NCBI GenBank assembly: GCA_965237575.1
Contig: CBDEGI010000003.1
Coordinates: forward strand, 744,001-808,000
Reading direction: 5' to 3'
DNA from: JAKZVK01 sp965237575
GTDB lineage: Bacteria > Acidobacteriota > Terriglobia > Bryobacterales > UBA6623
DNA length: 64,000 bases
Position 1 is the first letter of the stretch. The number at the start of each line of letters is the position of its first letter. The translations under genes were made by a program, and so were the position numbers. Under the pieces are notes generated by a model that was not told where the DNA came from, made no database searches, and saw nothing but the letters and a program-made list of their open reading frames with translations. Positions 26,259 to 35,176 of the stretch are shown in pieces.

Positions 26259-26732
26259 ATGTACAACATTCGAAACAACTCAAGAAACTTTGCTTCTTTC
26301 GGCGTGACCGTGACGGCGCTTTGCTTGCTGCTCTCGGTACCGGTTTTAACAAAAGCTGAGGGCAACATGAAGTCGCTCTACGAGAGGCTCGGCGGGTACG
26401 AAGCGATCTCAGCGGTCGCGAACGACTTCGCCGAGAAACTCTTCATCGATCCGGAGGTTGGGTCTTTTTTCAAGGGTATGGGTACGGACACCCGGAAGTC
26501 GTTCATCCAGAAGAACATCAATCTGATCTGCAACGTCACCGGTGGGCCCTGCAAGATCATCAGCCGAAACGCCAAAACCGTTCACGCGGGGCTGGGGATC
26601 ACGGAAGAAGACTTCAACCTTGTTGTAAACCACCTGGTGGATACCCTGGACAAGTTCAAGGTGCCTGCCAAGGAGAAGGAGGAGCTGCTCGCGATCATCG
26701 GCAAGCTCAAGCCCGACATCGTTGAGGACTAA
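26259..26732 (+). CDS. Exported group I truncated haemoglobin
   Basis: 157 residues. The globin part starts at Met37 (KSLYERLGGYEAISAVANDF, then FFKGMG, NVTGGPCKI, KTVHAGLGITEEDF). His109 in VHAGLGI is the proximal haem ligand. Before it is a 33-residue extension with a hydrophobic core (VTVTALCLLLSVPVL) and a plausible signal cleavage near TKAEG, so the mature protein is probably periplasmic. By eye alignment the B10 tyrosine of O2-binding members appears as Ala (DFAEKL). Truncated haemoglobins bind O2 or NO; some detoxify NO. AAGGAGAAAGAC precedes the ATG at 26259, whose leader is needed for export. Confidence 0.9.
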   Translation: MYNIRNNSRNFASFGVTVTALCLLLSVPVLTKAEGNMKSLYERLGGYEAISAVANDFAEKLFIDPEVGSFFKGMGTDTRKSFIQKNINLICNVTGGPCKIISRNAKTVHAGLGITEEDFNLVVNHLVDTLDKFKVPAKEKEELLAIIGKLKPDIVED

Positions 26733-26974
26733 GGAGCCGATCGATCTGTGGGAGGCCATACCGGCGAAGGTAAAGGAGAGCGACGAAGCAGGCGATCAGG
26801 TCCTCGCGTTGTTCCGGGGGCCTGTGATCCTGCCAGGGTGCCGCGTCGTTCGCTCGGTTTGCGGCACCAGCAGGGCCTGCCTGCGGCTATGCCGGTCATC
26901 ACCTCGTGGCCGGTACTCACGAAGATGGACCGCTATAATGGGTGATTCGCGCGGAAGCGGCGGGGGCGGGGACC

Positions 26975-27328
26975 ATGAAGATTCATCGTTGGGATGAGAT
27001 CGAGCGCGAGCAGATGACGCCGGACATCGCGCGGCAGGTGGTGCATGCCGATCGCATGACCATCGCCCGCAAAAAAGGGTCGGTTGTCGGACGGCACCAT
27101 CATGAGCACGAGCAAGTCAGCTACGTGCTGGAGGGCCGCCTGCGCTTCGACTTCGGCGACGAAGAGAAGGTCGTCGGCGCCGGCGAGTTGATGCAGATCG
27201 ACTCGCAACGTCCGCATCTGGTGGAAGCGCTGGAGGACTCGGTGGCGCTCGACCTGTTCCAGCCCGTGCGAGACGACTGGCTGCGTGGCGACGATGCGTA
27301 TTTGAGGAACCCTTCCGGCGCTTCCTAG
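26975..27328 (+). CDS. Cupin-fold protein
   Basis: 117 residues from the ATG at 26975. A single conserved cupin barrel has motif one GRHHHEHEQVSYVLEGRLRF and motif two around GELMQIDSQRPHLVEAL. His residues of the HHHEHE run plus the later His would bind one divalent metal. Small cupins like this act as isomerases, dioxygenases or sugar/auxin-like binding proteins; the substrate is not apparent. It sits alone between the haemoglobin operon and the large exported protein, with about 200 bases on either side. Confidence 0.85.
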   Translation: MKIHRWDEIEREQMTPDIARQVVHADRMTIARKKGSVVGRHHHEHEQVSYVLEGRLRFDFGDEEKVVGAGELMQIDSQRPHLVEALEDSVALDLFQPVRDDWLRGDDAYLRNPSGAS

Positions 27329-27525
27329 CGTATTCCATCCAGGACTTGTATTCTGGTAGGAGTTGGTCTCCGCACGCATACCTCCGCGTCTCGCGAAAGT
27401 TACCGCCAAGAGCTGTCACCGTTGCTGATCGAACACATCCAGGCAAGTGCATCCAGGGGTACTGCGCGGCCGGACAACAGGGGCTTGCATCGCGGGCTTG
27501 AGGGCCAAGGCGTACCGACTTCCGT

Positions 27526-30500
27526 ATGACTGTGAAACAACACCTAAAGAACATGCCGGGCGCACGGCTGGCGCTGGCGCTGCTGCTGGGATCGGTTTTC
27601 GGGGTCCCCGCGGCGGCGGACCCGGTTTGGGTCAACGGACAGGCGGCGCGCGCCGTGATCGGCCAGCCGTACTTCACGCGCCAGGCGCCGGTCTCGAGTC
27701 AGGAGACGATCGGGGCGGCCGCCGGCATCGGCCTCGGCGGTAATCGCCTGTTCGTCGCGGAAGGCAACAAGCTTGGCGCCACGCCCAAGAATCACCGCGT
27801 GGTGATCTACAACAACCTGTCGGGGTTCCTGCCTGACCCGGACGCGGAGTTACCCCAGGCCGACGGCGACCTTTGCCCGGTGTGCGTCGGCATCCCCGAA
27901 GTCGTGCTCGGCCAGACGGACTTCGACAGCTTCGACCCCGCGCTCATGGACGGCATGCAGAACCCGGGCGGCGTCGCATCCGACGGCGTCCGGCTGGTCG
28001 TGGCCGATACGGACAACAACCGCGTCCTGATCTGGAACACGATCCCGGCCGCGAACGGCACGCCGCCGGATGTTGTGATCGGGCAGCCGGACCTGACGAG
28101 CAACTTCCCGGCCACCAGCCAAACCGGCATGCGCGGCCCGCAGGGTGTTTGGATCGACAGCGGGCGGCTGTTTGTCGCCGACACGCAGAACTCGCGCGTC
28201 CTGATCTACAATTCGATCCCCACAACCAACGGGGCCGGCGCCGACTTGGTGCTGGGTGAGCCCGATTTCGATACGCGGCCCGAGCCCGACCTCACGCAGT
28301 CCAACGTCATCCCCAGCCCGACGCAAATGCTCGACCCGGTGTCGGTGACGGTCAACAACGGACGGATGTTCGTCGCGGACCTGGGTTTCAGCCGGGTGCT
28401 GATCTTCCTTGCCGTCCCGACGAGCAACACGTTCCCCGCCGACGTCGTGATCGGTCAGCTCGACTTCGCAACGGCCGGCGGAAACAACTCGACGGAACTC
28501 TGCGACCCGCTTCCGGAGCCGGAGCCGATCGAACCCCCGGACGGCGAATGCACGCCCACACAGGACACGGAGCTGTTCTGCTCGGACGGCGTCGACAACG
28601 ACTGCGACGGGGCGATCGACTTCTTTTTCGACGATGACTGCGGCCCCGCGTTTCCGCGCCGTTGCGAGGCGACCATGAGCTTTCCCCGCTTCGCGCTTTC
28701 GGACGGGGAGAAGCTTTATGTCGCGGACGGCGGCAACGACCGCGTCCTGATCTATAACCAGATCCCGCTGGAGAACGGCGCGAGCGCCGACACCGTGCTG
28801 GGCCAGCCGGACTTTCAAACCCTCGAGGAGTCCGACGGGGCGGCAAGCCTACGCGCGCCCACTTCGCTCGCCCATGACGGGACGAACCTCTTCGTGGCCG
28901 ATCCGTTCACCCGCCGGGTGTTGGTTTTCACCCCGGGCGAGGATCAGATCATGCGCGACGGCTTGGTCAACGGCGCGTCCTTCGCCGTCTCGTCGAATGG
29001 GTTCGTGAGCTTCGGCGGCGACCGCAGCGAGGGCGCGGAGGACTTGGTCACGATCGACGGCCGGGAGTACAAGTTCACCACGCCGGCAGACGGCGCGACC
29101 CCCGACCAGGTCCGCGACGGCCTGATGGAGATGATCAACAACGATGCCGAGGCGGCAGTCAGCGGCAGTCCGTTTGTGAGCAACAGCGTCCATGCGACCG
29201 GCACCGTGCAATTCGGGGGATCGGTGGCGGCCGGTGACCTCGTCAGGCTCGAAGTGGCCGGCCGTGTGTACGAGGCCGAAGCGTTTCCCGGCGACGAGCC
29301 GTTCGTGATGGTTGACCGGCTCCTGTTCGTGATCAACCGAGCCGAAGATCCCGATGTCTTCGCGCAGCGCCAACTCGGGGTCGAAGCGTTGGACGTGTTG
29401 GAACTCATCGCGAAACAGATCGGCCGCCAGGGCAACGGGATTCCCTACGCGGTTTCGGTCTCGGATGGCTCGTTGCTCGATATCCAGGTTGGCGACGAGG
29501 AGGCGGCGAAAGGCGCCCAAGCCGCCGAGTTCAACGGCGGTGACGACGAGTTTGGGATCCGTCTGTTCGCGAAGCAACCGGGCTCGGATGGAGACTTCAT
29601 CTTCATCGATACGTCGATCACCGGAGAGGGGTCTCTTGCCTCGATACGGCGCTCGGGCAATAACCTGACGGGCGGCAACGACGCGCGTGAGTTGCCGGCC
29701 GGTACGCTCGCCTCGATCTTCGGCACCGGCTTCGCCGAGCAGACTTTCGAAGCGGAGACGAACGTCCCGCAGTTGCCGAAGGAGCTCGGCGGCGTGCGGG
29801 TATACGTCAACGGAATGCAGGTGCCGCTGTACGTGGTCACGCCGGAGCAAATCAACTTCGTGGTGCCGTTCGAGACTTTGGGTACGACCGTCAGCATCTA
29901 CGTCCGGCGGCGTCACGACGACGGGACAGTTACGGTGTCGAGCGCGCGAGCCTCGGAGGTAGCGCGGGCGTCTCCGGGTCTGTTCGCCTTCGACGGGGTT
30001 GAGCCGCGCCGCGCCATCGCCGTGCACGGGGCAGGACCCGCGCAGGGTCGAGTTGCCATCTCGACCACCGCGGCGGCGGGGGGGACCGGCTCGGCGGCTG
30101 TGGCCGGGACGGAGGTGACCGTCACGATCAATGGGCGGGCCTACGTCTATGTAACCGTGGACGGCGACACTGCCGACACCGTTCGCGACGGGCTCGTCGC
30201 TGTTATCAACGCCGGTGACGGCGATCCCGAGGTGACGGCCTCCGCCGGAACCGAAGGCTTCTTTTCGGCGCGGACGACGATCATCATTAGCGGCGAGATT
30301 CAAGCCGGCGACGTTGTCACGTTTACGATCCGCGGCCGCCCCTATCAGGTCACCGTGCAGGAGAACGACACCGTTATCTCGATTCGCAACAAGATGGTCG
30401 ACGAAATCAACGCCGGACTGGGCGACCCGGAAGTGACGGCGCGCCGACTCGAGGGTTTTGATCTCAATGCACCGCAGATGCAAGTGGTAGCCCGATCGCT

Positions 30501-31134
30501 CGAGGAAGACGGCAACGATATCCCGTTCACGACCTCGGTGAACGAAGGCTCCACGCTGGTCGTGGTGCCGGATCTGGACGATAACGACGAACCGTTCGGA
30601 TTCCTTCGCGGGGGGCAGTCCCCGCCGGTGGTCATCCTAACGGCACAGGCCTCAGGGCGCGAGGGGAACAAGATCACGTTTTCGGCGTCATCCTCCGACG
30701 TCGCGCAGATCAATACGACCACGCGACAGCCGACACTGTGTTGCGGCAACGACTTCTTTTCGCTGATCACCGAGGAGAACCCCGCCATTCCTGGGGAGAC
30801 GATCGTTGTTTTCGGCACCGGACTGGGCCTGACCGCGCCACAGCCGATCTCGGAGGGGATCGTATCAGGACAACCGATCCCCAGCTCCCCGCTCTTCAAT
30901 GTGCCGCTCGTTGCGGACGACTTCGTGTCGTCACAGGTAGCCCGGATCACGGCACAGGTCCAGTTCGTCGGCCTGATGCCCGGGCAAGTAGGCGTCTATC
31001 AGCTCAACTTGAGGCTGAACGAAAATCTAGAGGACAATCCCGCGGCGCAGCTAACAATCGCGCAAGTCTTCTTCATCAGCAACGTGGTCACGATTCCCAT
31101 CAAGAACCTGCGGCCCCGCCAAGACGCGCTGTAG
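27526..31134 (+). CDS. Giant exported NHL-type propeller protein with Solibacter C-terminal domains
   Basis: 1202 residues. A Sec signal (about 1–32, ALALLLGSVFGVPAAAD) is followed by NHL-like blades to about 475, each with phrases such as NNRVLIWNTIPAANG and VVIGQPDLTS. An inserted MopE-like metal motif (DNDCDGAIDFFFDDDCG, about 362) interrupts them. Four related modules occur at about 490, 560, 861 and 920 (for example GDVVTFTIRGRPYQVTVQEN, MVDEINAGLGDPEVTA). Two TIGR03437-like domains are at about 719–825 (LPAGTLASIFGTGFAE, TPEQINFVVPFE) and 1084–1195 (PGETIVVFGTGLGL). It is a secreted or surface protein, probably for adhesion or binding. No catalytic site was seen. Confidence 0.88.
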   Translation: MTVKQHLKNMPGARLALALLLGSVFGVPAAADPVWVNGQAARAVIGQPYFTRQAPVSSQETIGAAAGIGLGGNRLFVAEGNKLGATPKNHRVVIYNNLSGFLPDPDAELPQADGDLCPVCVGIPEVVLGQTDFDSFDPALMDGMQNPGGVASDGVRLVVADTDNNRVLIWNTIPAANGTPPDVVIGQPDLTSNFPATSQTGMRGPQGVWIDSGRLFVADTQNSRVLIYNSIPTTNGAGADLVLGEPDFDTRPEPDLTQSNVIPSPTQMLDPVSVTVNNGRMFVADLGFSRVLIFLAVPTSNTFPADVVIGQLDFATAGGNNSTELCDPLPEPEPIEPPDGECTPTQDTELFCSDGVDNDCDGAIDFFFDDDCGPAFPRRCEATMSFPRFALSDGEKLYVADGGNDRVLIYNQIPLENGASADTVLGQPDFQTLEESDGAASLRAPTSLAHDGTNLFVADPFTRRVLVFTPGEDQIMRDGLVNGASFAVSSNGFVSFGGDRSEGAEDLVTIDGREYKFTTPADGATPDQVRDGLMEMINNDAEAAVSGSPFVSNSVHATGTVQFGGSVAAGDLVRLEVAGRVYEAEAFPGDEPFVMVDRLLFVINRAEDPDVFAQRQLGVEALDVLELIAKQIGRQGNGIPYAVSVSDGSLLDIQVGDEEAAKGAQAAEFNGGDDEFGIRLFAKQPGSDGDFIFIDTSITGEGSLASIRRSGNNLTGGNDARELPAGTLASIFGTGFAEQTFEAETNVPQLPKELGGVRVYVNGMQVPLYVVTPEQINFVVPFETLGTTVSIYVRRRHDDGTVTVSSARASEVARASPGLFAFDGVEPRRAIAVHGAGPAQGRVAISTTAAAGGTGSAAVAGTEVTVTINGRAYVYVTVDGDTADTVRDGLVAVINAGDGDPEVTASAGTEGFFSARTTIIISGEIQAGDVVTFTIRGRPYQVTVQENDTVISIRNKMVDEINAGLGDPEVTARRLEGFDLNAPQMQVVARSLEEDGNDIPFTTSVNEGSTLVVVPDLDDNDEPFGFLRGGQSPPVVILTAQASGREGNKITFSASSSDVAQINTTTRQPTLCCGNDFFSLITEENPAIPGETIVVFGTGLGLTAPQPISEGIVSGQPIPSSPLFNVPLVADDFVSSQVARITAQVQFVGLMPGQVGVYQLNLRLNENLEDNPAAQLTIAQVFFISNVVTIPIKNLRPRQDAL

Positions 31135-31157
31135 GAAGCGGCGCCCCCCGGCTCGAC

Positions 31158-32375
31158 CTATGCGCGGGCGGCCGTTTTGAAGATCTCTTTGATCCGCCGG
31201 GCAACGATCTTCTCGTCACCCGCCTCGTTCATGAAGACCGTCAGTTGAATCCCCTGCGGCCCGTTGCCGGCGACGGCGATGCGCGGTTCGCCTGCAAGCA
31301 GTTGCTGCTTGAGTTGCTTGGTCGTAACGCCAAGTTCCGCCTCATCCCACTCGACGACGACCCGATGGACTTTGCGAGTCCTCTCAAAGGGTGCGCGGGC
31401 CAGATGCAGGCCACGGACCTTCCCTAGGCGACTCTCCAGCCAGGCAGCCTGAGCGCTCGACTCACGGTCGATGGCCGCGAAGTCGAGCTTGGAGTAATTC
31501 TCCACCGCCATCCACAACGCCACCATCTCCTCGCGGCCAACCTTCATCGCGCGTCCGCTGGAGTCGGAGTGCGGGTTGGAGTTGAGCCACGCGGCGTGGA
31601 TCAGGTCCTTGCGACCCGCCAGCACGCCAGAGCACTGTGGCGCGCTGATGTGCTTGCCGCCGCTAATGCAGATCAGATCGGTGCCGATCGCCGCCAGCTT
31701 CTCGACGTTCTTCCACGGCGGGAGCATGTTGGCTGCGTCGACCATCACGGGAACGCCAGCCGGCTTGGTGATCGCGAGCACGTCGTCAATCTCGACGGCG
31801 TTCTTCCACTCGCGGTCACGAGGCGTGCCGCCCAGGTGGTAGACCATGGCGGTCTGTGAGTTGATGGCGTTCTTGAACTGTTCCGCGCCCTCCACCTCGA
31901 TGATTTTGACCCCCGCACTGCGGGCGGCGTGGTCGTATCCGTTGCGGTGCACCTTTTGGATAATGACTTCCGATTTCATGCCGGTGATGTCGGGCAACCG
32001 CCTGATGTTCTTGGGGTCATCGCCGGCGACGCAGGCATAGGTGCCGATGGCAATCGCCCCGGCCGCGCCGGTGCTGACCATGGCGTCTTCGGTGCCGATC
32101 AGCTTCGAGAGCCGGCTGCCGATGGCATCCTGCAACTCTTCGAGCACGACGAACTCACGCGCCGCCTGGGCCTGCGCCTCGAACAACTCGGGGGCCTGCT
32201 TGGAGGCGCCGATCGACGTGTAGGTCCCTTGGAAGTTGATGACCGGCCGCAGCCCCAGCTCGCGGTAGACATCCCGGCCTTTCTTCTTGCCGTAGGCTAC
32301 CAGGCGGCCGGGCCACAGGCCGATCAACGAGCCGAGGCCGGCTCCCTGCAAGATTCTTCGACGAGTTGCGGGCAT
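31158..32375 (-). CDS. SelA-like PLP-dependent enzyme with Tat leader
   Basis: 405 residues from the ATG at 32375, chosen because MPATRRRILQGAGLGSLIGL is a Tat-type leader; an ATG-type start at 32417 would add 14 residues ahead of it. The fold-type I core has VSTGAAGAIAIGTYACVAGD, PVMVDAANMLPP (PLP-interacting Asp) and the Schiff-base segment ISGGKHISAPQCSG with Lys241. It resembles selenocysteine synthase SelA and related exported beta-eliminating or transaminating enzymes seen in Solibacter and Planctomycetes. No selB or Sec-tRNA gene is nearby, so selenocysteine synthesis is unlikely. The substrate is unknown. It is divergent from the porin-like gene. Confidence 0.85.
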   Translation of the reverse strand: MPATRRRILQGAGLGSLIGLWPGRLVAYGKKKGRDVYRELGLRPVINFQGTYTSIGASKQAPELFEAQAQAAREFVVLEELQDAIGSRLSKLIGTEDAMVSTGAAGAIAIGTYACVAGDDPKNIRRLPDITGMKSEVIIQKVHRNGYDHAARSAGVKIIEVEGAEQFKNAINSQTAMVYHLGGTPRDREWKNAVEIDDVLAITKPAGVPVMVDAANMLPPWKNVEKLAAIGTDLICISGGKHISAPQCSGVLAGRKDLIHAAWLNSNPHSDSSGRAMKVGREEMVALWMAVENYSKLDFAAIDRESSAQAAWLESRLGKVRGLHLARAPFERTRKVHRVVVEWDEAELGVTTKQLKQQLLAGEPRIAVAGNGPQGIQLTVFMNEAGDEKIVARRIKEIFKTAARA

Positions 32376-32487
32376 AGCTGTGGGTGCTCCTTGTTCAGGA
32401 CGTAGTTTGTTTCCCAATCATCGTACCGGCTTTCGGTCGTGCGGGGCGCGTTGGTTGCTTCGGTATCCCTCCGGTATCCTAGGTACC

Positions 32488-33429
32488 TTGCCGTCGGCCC
32501 GCCGGACTGTTTCCCTCCTTCTGTGGTTCGTTGCCCTCGCAGCGACCGGCCGGGCGCAATTGAAAGACTGGCGGTTCGAAGGCCGCTTCCAAGGGCACCT
32601 CACGCACCACCCGGATCGCGGCGGCCAACTCTTTGTCAGGCGGTCAAGGATCTTGGCGGATGGGTACTTCCTACCGAAGACCAGCACGCGCTTCCAGTAC
32701 GACTTCACCCGCAGAGTCACCATGGACTTGTGGGCTTCCTTTCATCCCACCGACGGTCTCGAGTTTCGCGCCGGCCGAAGCTGGCTGCCGTTTGTTGGCG
32801 ACTATACCGAGTCGCCGTTCTTTCTCGACATGATCGACTTTCCCGCGGCTGCGCGGTTGTTTCCACCCCGCGAACAGGGCGTCTTTGCCCTCGGAAAAAT
32901 CAAGTCGGTTGACTACAGTGTTTCCGTCGTGCGTGGGAGCGGTTTTGACTCGGACCCTAACCGCTGGAAAGACACGTTCGGCCATGTCCGCTCGCCGTTG
33001 TGGAACGACCGGCTGACTCTTGGCTTTGGGCATTACGAGGGCCGCGCCGGCACCGGCGGAGCGCCGGCAACCAAGAGACGGACGACCGGTGACTTTGTCG
33101 CGAGGGTCCACCGGTTGCTCACTCTCAAAGGGTCGTACATTACCGCCAAGGACGGCCCGGTGAAGAGTCAGGGTTGGTGGGGCCGCAGCGTTGTTCATGT
33201 GACGAAGAAGGTGGATGTTGTCACCGAGGTTGACCAGTTCAACGCGGGGCCGGACAGAATCCGCTACGTCAACTGGGGCGGGACCTACCACTTCCCGTGG
33301 GGACTTACGCGGCTCAAGCTCAACCATCGGCACTTCTTTCGGCCGCGGTCGGTGAACGAGTTTAAGATTCAGTTGCAAGTTTTTCTGGAGACCCGCTGGC
33401 GTAGCAGCCGTCAAAAGCCAAGCCGTTAG
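32488..33429 (+). CDS. Porin-like outer-membrane beta-barrel protein
   Basis: About 313 residues from a TTG at 32488, selected because it puts a signal (RRTVSLLLWFVALAATGRAQ) at the N-terminus; the frame is open back to 32380. After the signal the sequence alternates polar and aromatic residues (DWRFEGRFQGHLTHHPDR, TRFQYDFTRRVTMDLWASFH) and ends with an aromatic terminal strand (FKIQLQVFLETRW), as in OprO/OprP-type phosphate-selective porins. No RBS stands out. The substrate is not predictable. It is divergent from the SelA-like gene with a 112-base gap. Confidence 0.72.
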   Translation: MPSARRTVSLLLWFVALAATGRAQLKDWRFEGRFQGHLTHHPDRGGQLFVRRSRILADGYFLPKTSTRFQYDFTRRVTMDLWASFHPTDGLEFRAGRSWLPFVGDYTESPFFLDMIDFPAAARLFPPREQGVFALGKIKSVDYSVSVVRGSGFDSDPNRWKDTFGHVRSPLWNDRLTLGFGHYEGRAGTGGAPATKRRTTGDFVARVHRLLTLKGSYITAKDGPVKSQGWWGRSVVHVTKKVDVVTEVDQFNAGPDRIRYVNWGGTYHFPWGLTRLKLNHRHFFRPRSVNEFKIQLQVFLETRWRSSRQKPSR

Positions 33430-33498
33430 AGGGTGGCTGATCTAGAAAAGCCACTGATCGATTGAGGAGCTACTGTGATCGCTGGCTTGAGCCGAAAA

Positions 33499-33631
33499 TG
33501 TGGCGTAAGGCTCCAGCCTTGCCGAGTCTCGATTCGTCGGGACTCAGGATGGCACGACCGAGCAGCGCCATAGTCCGCGGACCTGAGAACCGAGGAATCG
33601 GTTCTCGGCAAGGCTGGAGGCTTACGCCACA
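33499..33631. repeat. REP-type inverted repeat, family 1
   Basis: The left arm TGTGGCGTAAGGCTCCAGCC (33499 on) is mirrored by the right arm ending at 33631, which in reverse complement reads TGTGGCGTAAGCCTCCAGCC; both continue TTGCCGAG. The right arm also contains an internal palindrome, GAACCGAGGAATCGGTTC. A related copy lies at 44636–44775 and a degenerate single arm at 55439–55487. It sits next to a RAYT transposase remnant, the usual partner of REP sequences. Confidence 0.8.
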
Positions 33632-33688
33632 CCAGCAAGCCAGTAGCCTTGCATTACATTTGGCCAGGCTTGGAGGGCCTACACTACA

Positions 33689-33871
33689 TCAGCCTCTGCG
33701 TTTACTTACGGCTCTTTGGTTTCGCGCCTCCAGGCCTCGCGCGGGACTCACCGCGCTGACTTGCTCAGCACCCTGCCAGGCGCTAGACCAGCGATAGTCT
33801 GCCGGACCTTGCACCAATCCCGCCTTCACGGGATTGTTCTCGATGTAGGCTGTGATCTTCGTGTGCTCTTT
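33689..33871 (-). pseudogene. C-terminal remnant of a REP-associated tyrosine transposase (RAYT)
   Basis: On the minus strand the frame reads EHTKITAYIENNPVKAGLV, then DYRWSSAWQGAEQVS and runs to a TGA at 33689. YIENNPVKAGLV and DYRWSSA are the hallmark C-terminal motifs of RAYT/TnpA-REP proteins (IS200-like Y1 transposases). The catalytic HUH and tyrosine parts are missing, because the frame is blocked by a TGA at 33881 directly beside the sequence leading into the IS3 OrfA gene. The remnant lies 57 bases from a REP pair. Confidence 0.8.
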
Positions 33872-33927
33872 TGTCCCGCCTCAGCTGGAAATGGAATTCG
33901 TCGCCGTTCTCCTAGTGGAGAGAACAA

Positions 33928-34236
33928 ATGGCGAAACAGCGCAAGAACTACACCCCGCAAGAGAAGGTGTCCGTCCTCCGAAGACACTTACTGGAGCACG
34001 TTCCCGTGTCCGAGCTCTGCGAAGAACTGAGCCTCCGGCCGACGGTCTTTTATCGTTGGCAGAAGGAGTTCTTCGAGAACGGAGCAGCGGCTTTCGGACG
34101 CCAAACCCTTGCGGACAGGGGTCGAGAGCAGCAGCGTGTCACAGCCCTGGAACAGAAGCTGCAGAGGAGGAACGAGATCCTAGCCGAGCTGATGGACGAG
34201 CACCTCGCCCTGAAAACAGGCATGGGAGGCCCCTGA
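33928..34236 (+). CDS. IS3-family-type transposase OrfA, orphan
   Basis: 102 residues with a helix-turn-helix (VSVLRRHLLEHVPVSELCEE, LSLRPTVFYRWQKEFFENG) and a C-terminal coiled coil (LEQKLQRRNEILAELMDEHL). This is the DNA-binding OrfA of IS3-like elements. The catalytic DDE OrfB that should overlap or follow is absent; 34237–34480 has no matching frame. The ATG is preceded by GTGGAGAGAAC. Alone it cannot transpose, though a full copy elsewhere could act on it. Terminal inverted repeats were not identified. Confidence 0.82.
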   Translation: MAKQRKNYTPQEKVSVLRRHLLEHVPVSELCEELSLRPTVFYRWQKEFFENGAAAFGRQTLADRGREQQRVTALEQKLQRRNEILAELMDEHLALKTGMGGP

Positions 34237-34479
34237 AGACGGGCCATGATACCATCGGATCGATAGACCCTCATGCCTTGAAAATCCCCGCCCGAAGGGC
34301 GGAACAACTAACTTACGGAGAACGGCCTCTCTCCAATTCCGGCTGAACCAGCACAATCCGAATCCGTCACCGAGGCAAACTGTTCTTCCGGTTAGTCCAA
34401 CAGGCGGTCGCCGTGCCTCCGAAGGCCTATCGAGAGATGGTTCGGCCTGCCCGAGATCCTCGAACGGGCCAACCACAAG

Positions 34480-35084
34480 ATATGGAGTAAACGGGAGTCA
34501 AGTACATACCCCGATCTTCGCAAAGCTTCTGGGAAGGACCACCCTTCGTAGAGACGAGATAACCGATCCCCTGGCTGCGGACAACATATGCCGCCTGGGT
34601 TCCGCCGGCACTGATCACACCGAATGATTCATCCTCAGGCGTCACCGTTAGCTGAATGTCTTTGCCGCTTGCCAAATCTTTCGCCCAGACGGTTGTTCCC
34701 CGCCCGATTTGAGATGAACACCACTTTGCTCCCGTCGGCCGAAACGAACGGCAGAGTGTCAAACGCGGCGTCGTTCGTCAGCCGCTCGATTTCTCCCGTC
34801 ACCTGGCCGCGGTTGGCGTCCACGGGCACGCTCCAGAGATCTGTCTTCACGCTCTGGTTGGCAAACACGATCCGTCCATCGTCCGCCATGGACGGCTGAA
34901 CGTCATCTCCCGCTCCGGCCGTGAGCCGCTGGGGTTCACCCTCGACTGTACCGGTCTCCTCCGATATCGGAATGGACCACAGGTTGCGGCTGTCCCCTTG
35001 GAATGGGCTTGTGAGGTTTTCTGCCACGCTCGGCAAGGATTTCACTCCGTAGGTACTCACGGTCACGGCTCGGTTGGGCGACAA
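34480..35084 (-). pseudogene. Relic of a PD40/TolB-type propeller with frameshift
   Basis: The first frame reads SRNLWSIPISEETGTVEGEP, DVQPSMADDGRIVFANQS, DLWSVPVDANRGQVTGE and FVSADGSKVVFISNRAG. The second frame continues TTVWAKDLASGKDIQLTVTP, DESFGVISAGGTQAAYVV to about 34490. The break is a run of four Cs (34698–34701, plus strand); three would restore SNRAGTTVWAKDL. There is no kinase domain, start or C-terminal tail. It is the middle of a kinase–propeller gene, similar in type to the genes at 14.5 and 17–19 kb. Confidence 0.75.
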
Positions 35085-35176
35085 CCATGCCGCCTTCGCC
35101 GAGTTTGGACGGGGCCGCTATCGGATCTGCCGTATACAATAGAGCACAGGACCATCCATCCTCGAAGGCTTTCGCC

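Noticed and set aside
28849..30483. A 544-codon minus-strand open frame opposite the large propeller gene
   Set aside because: It is Arg/His/Val-rich without any recognisable motif, overlaps a clearly coding gene in full, and is the usual antisense shadow of GC-rich coding DNA.
31158..32375. Selenocysteine synthase selA
   Set aside because: SelA-like fold, but a Tat leader exports it, and no selB or Sec-tRNA is nearby; selenocysteine synthesis is cytoplasmic.
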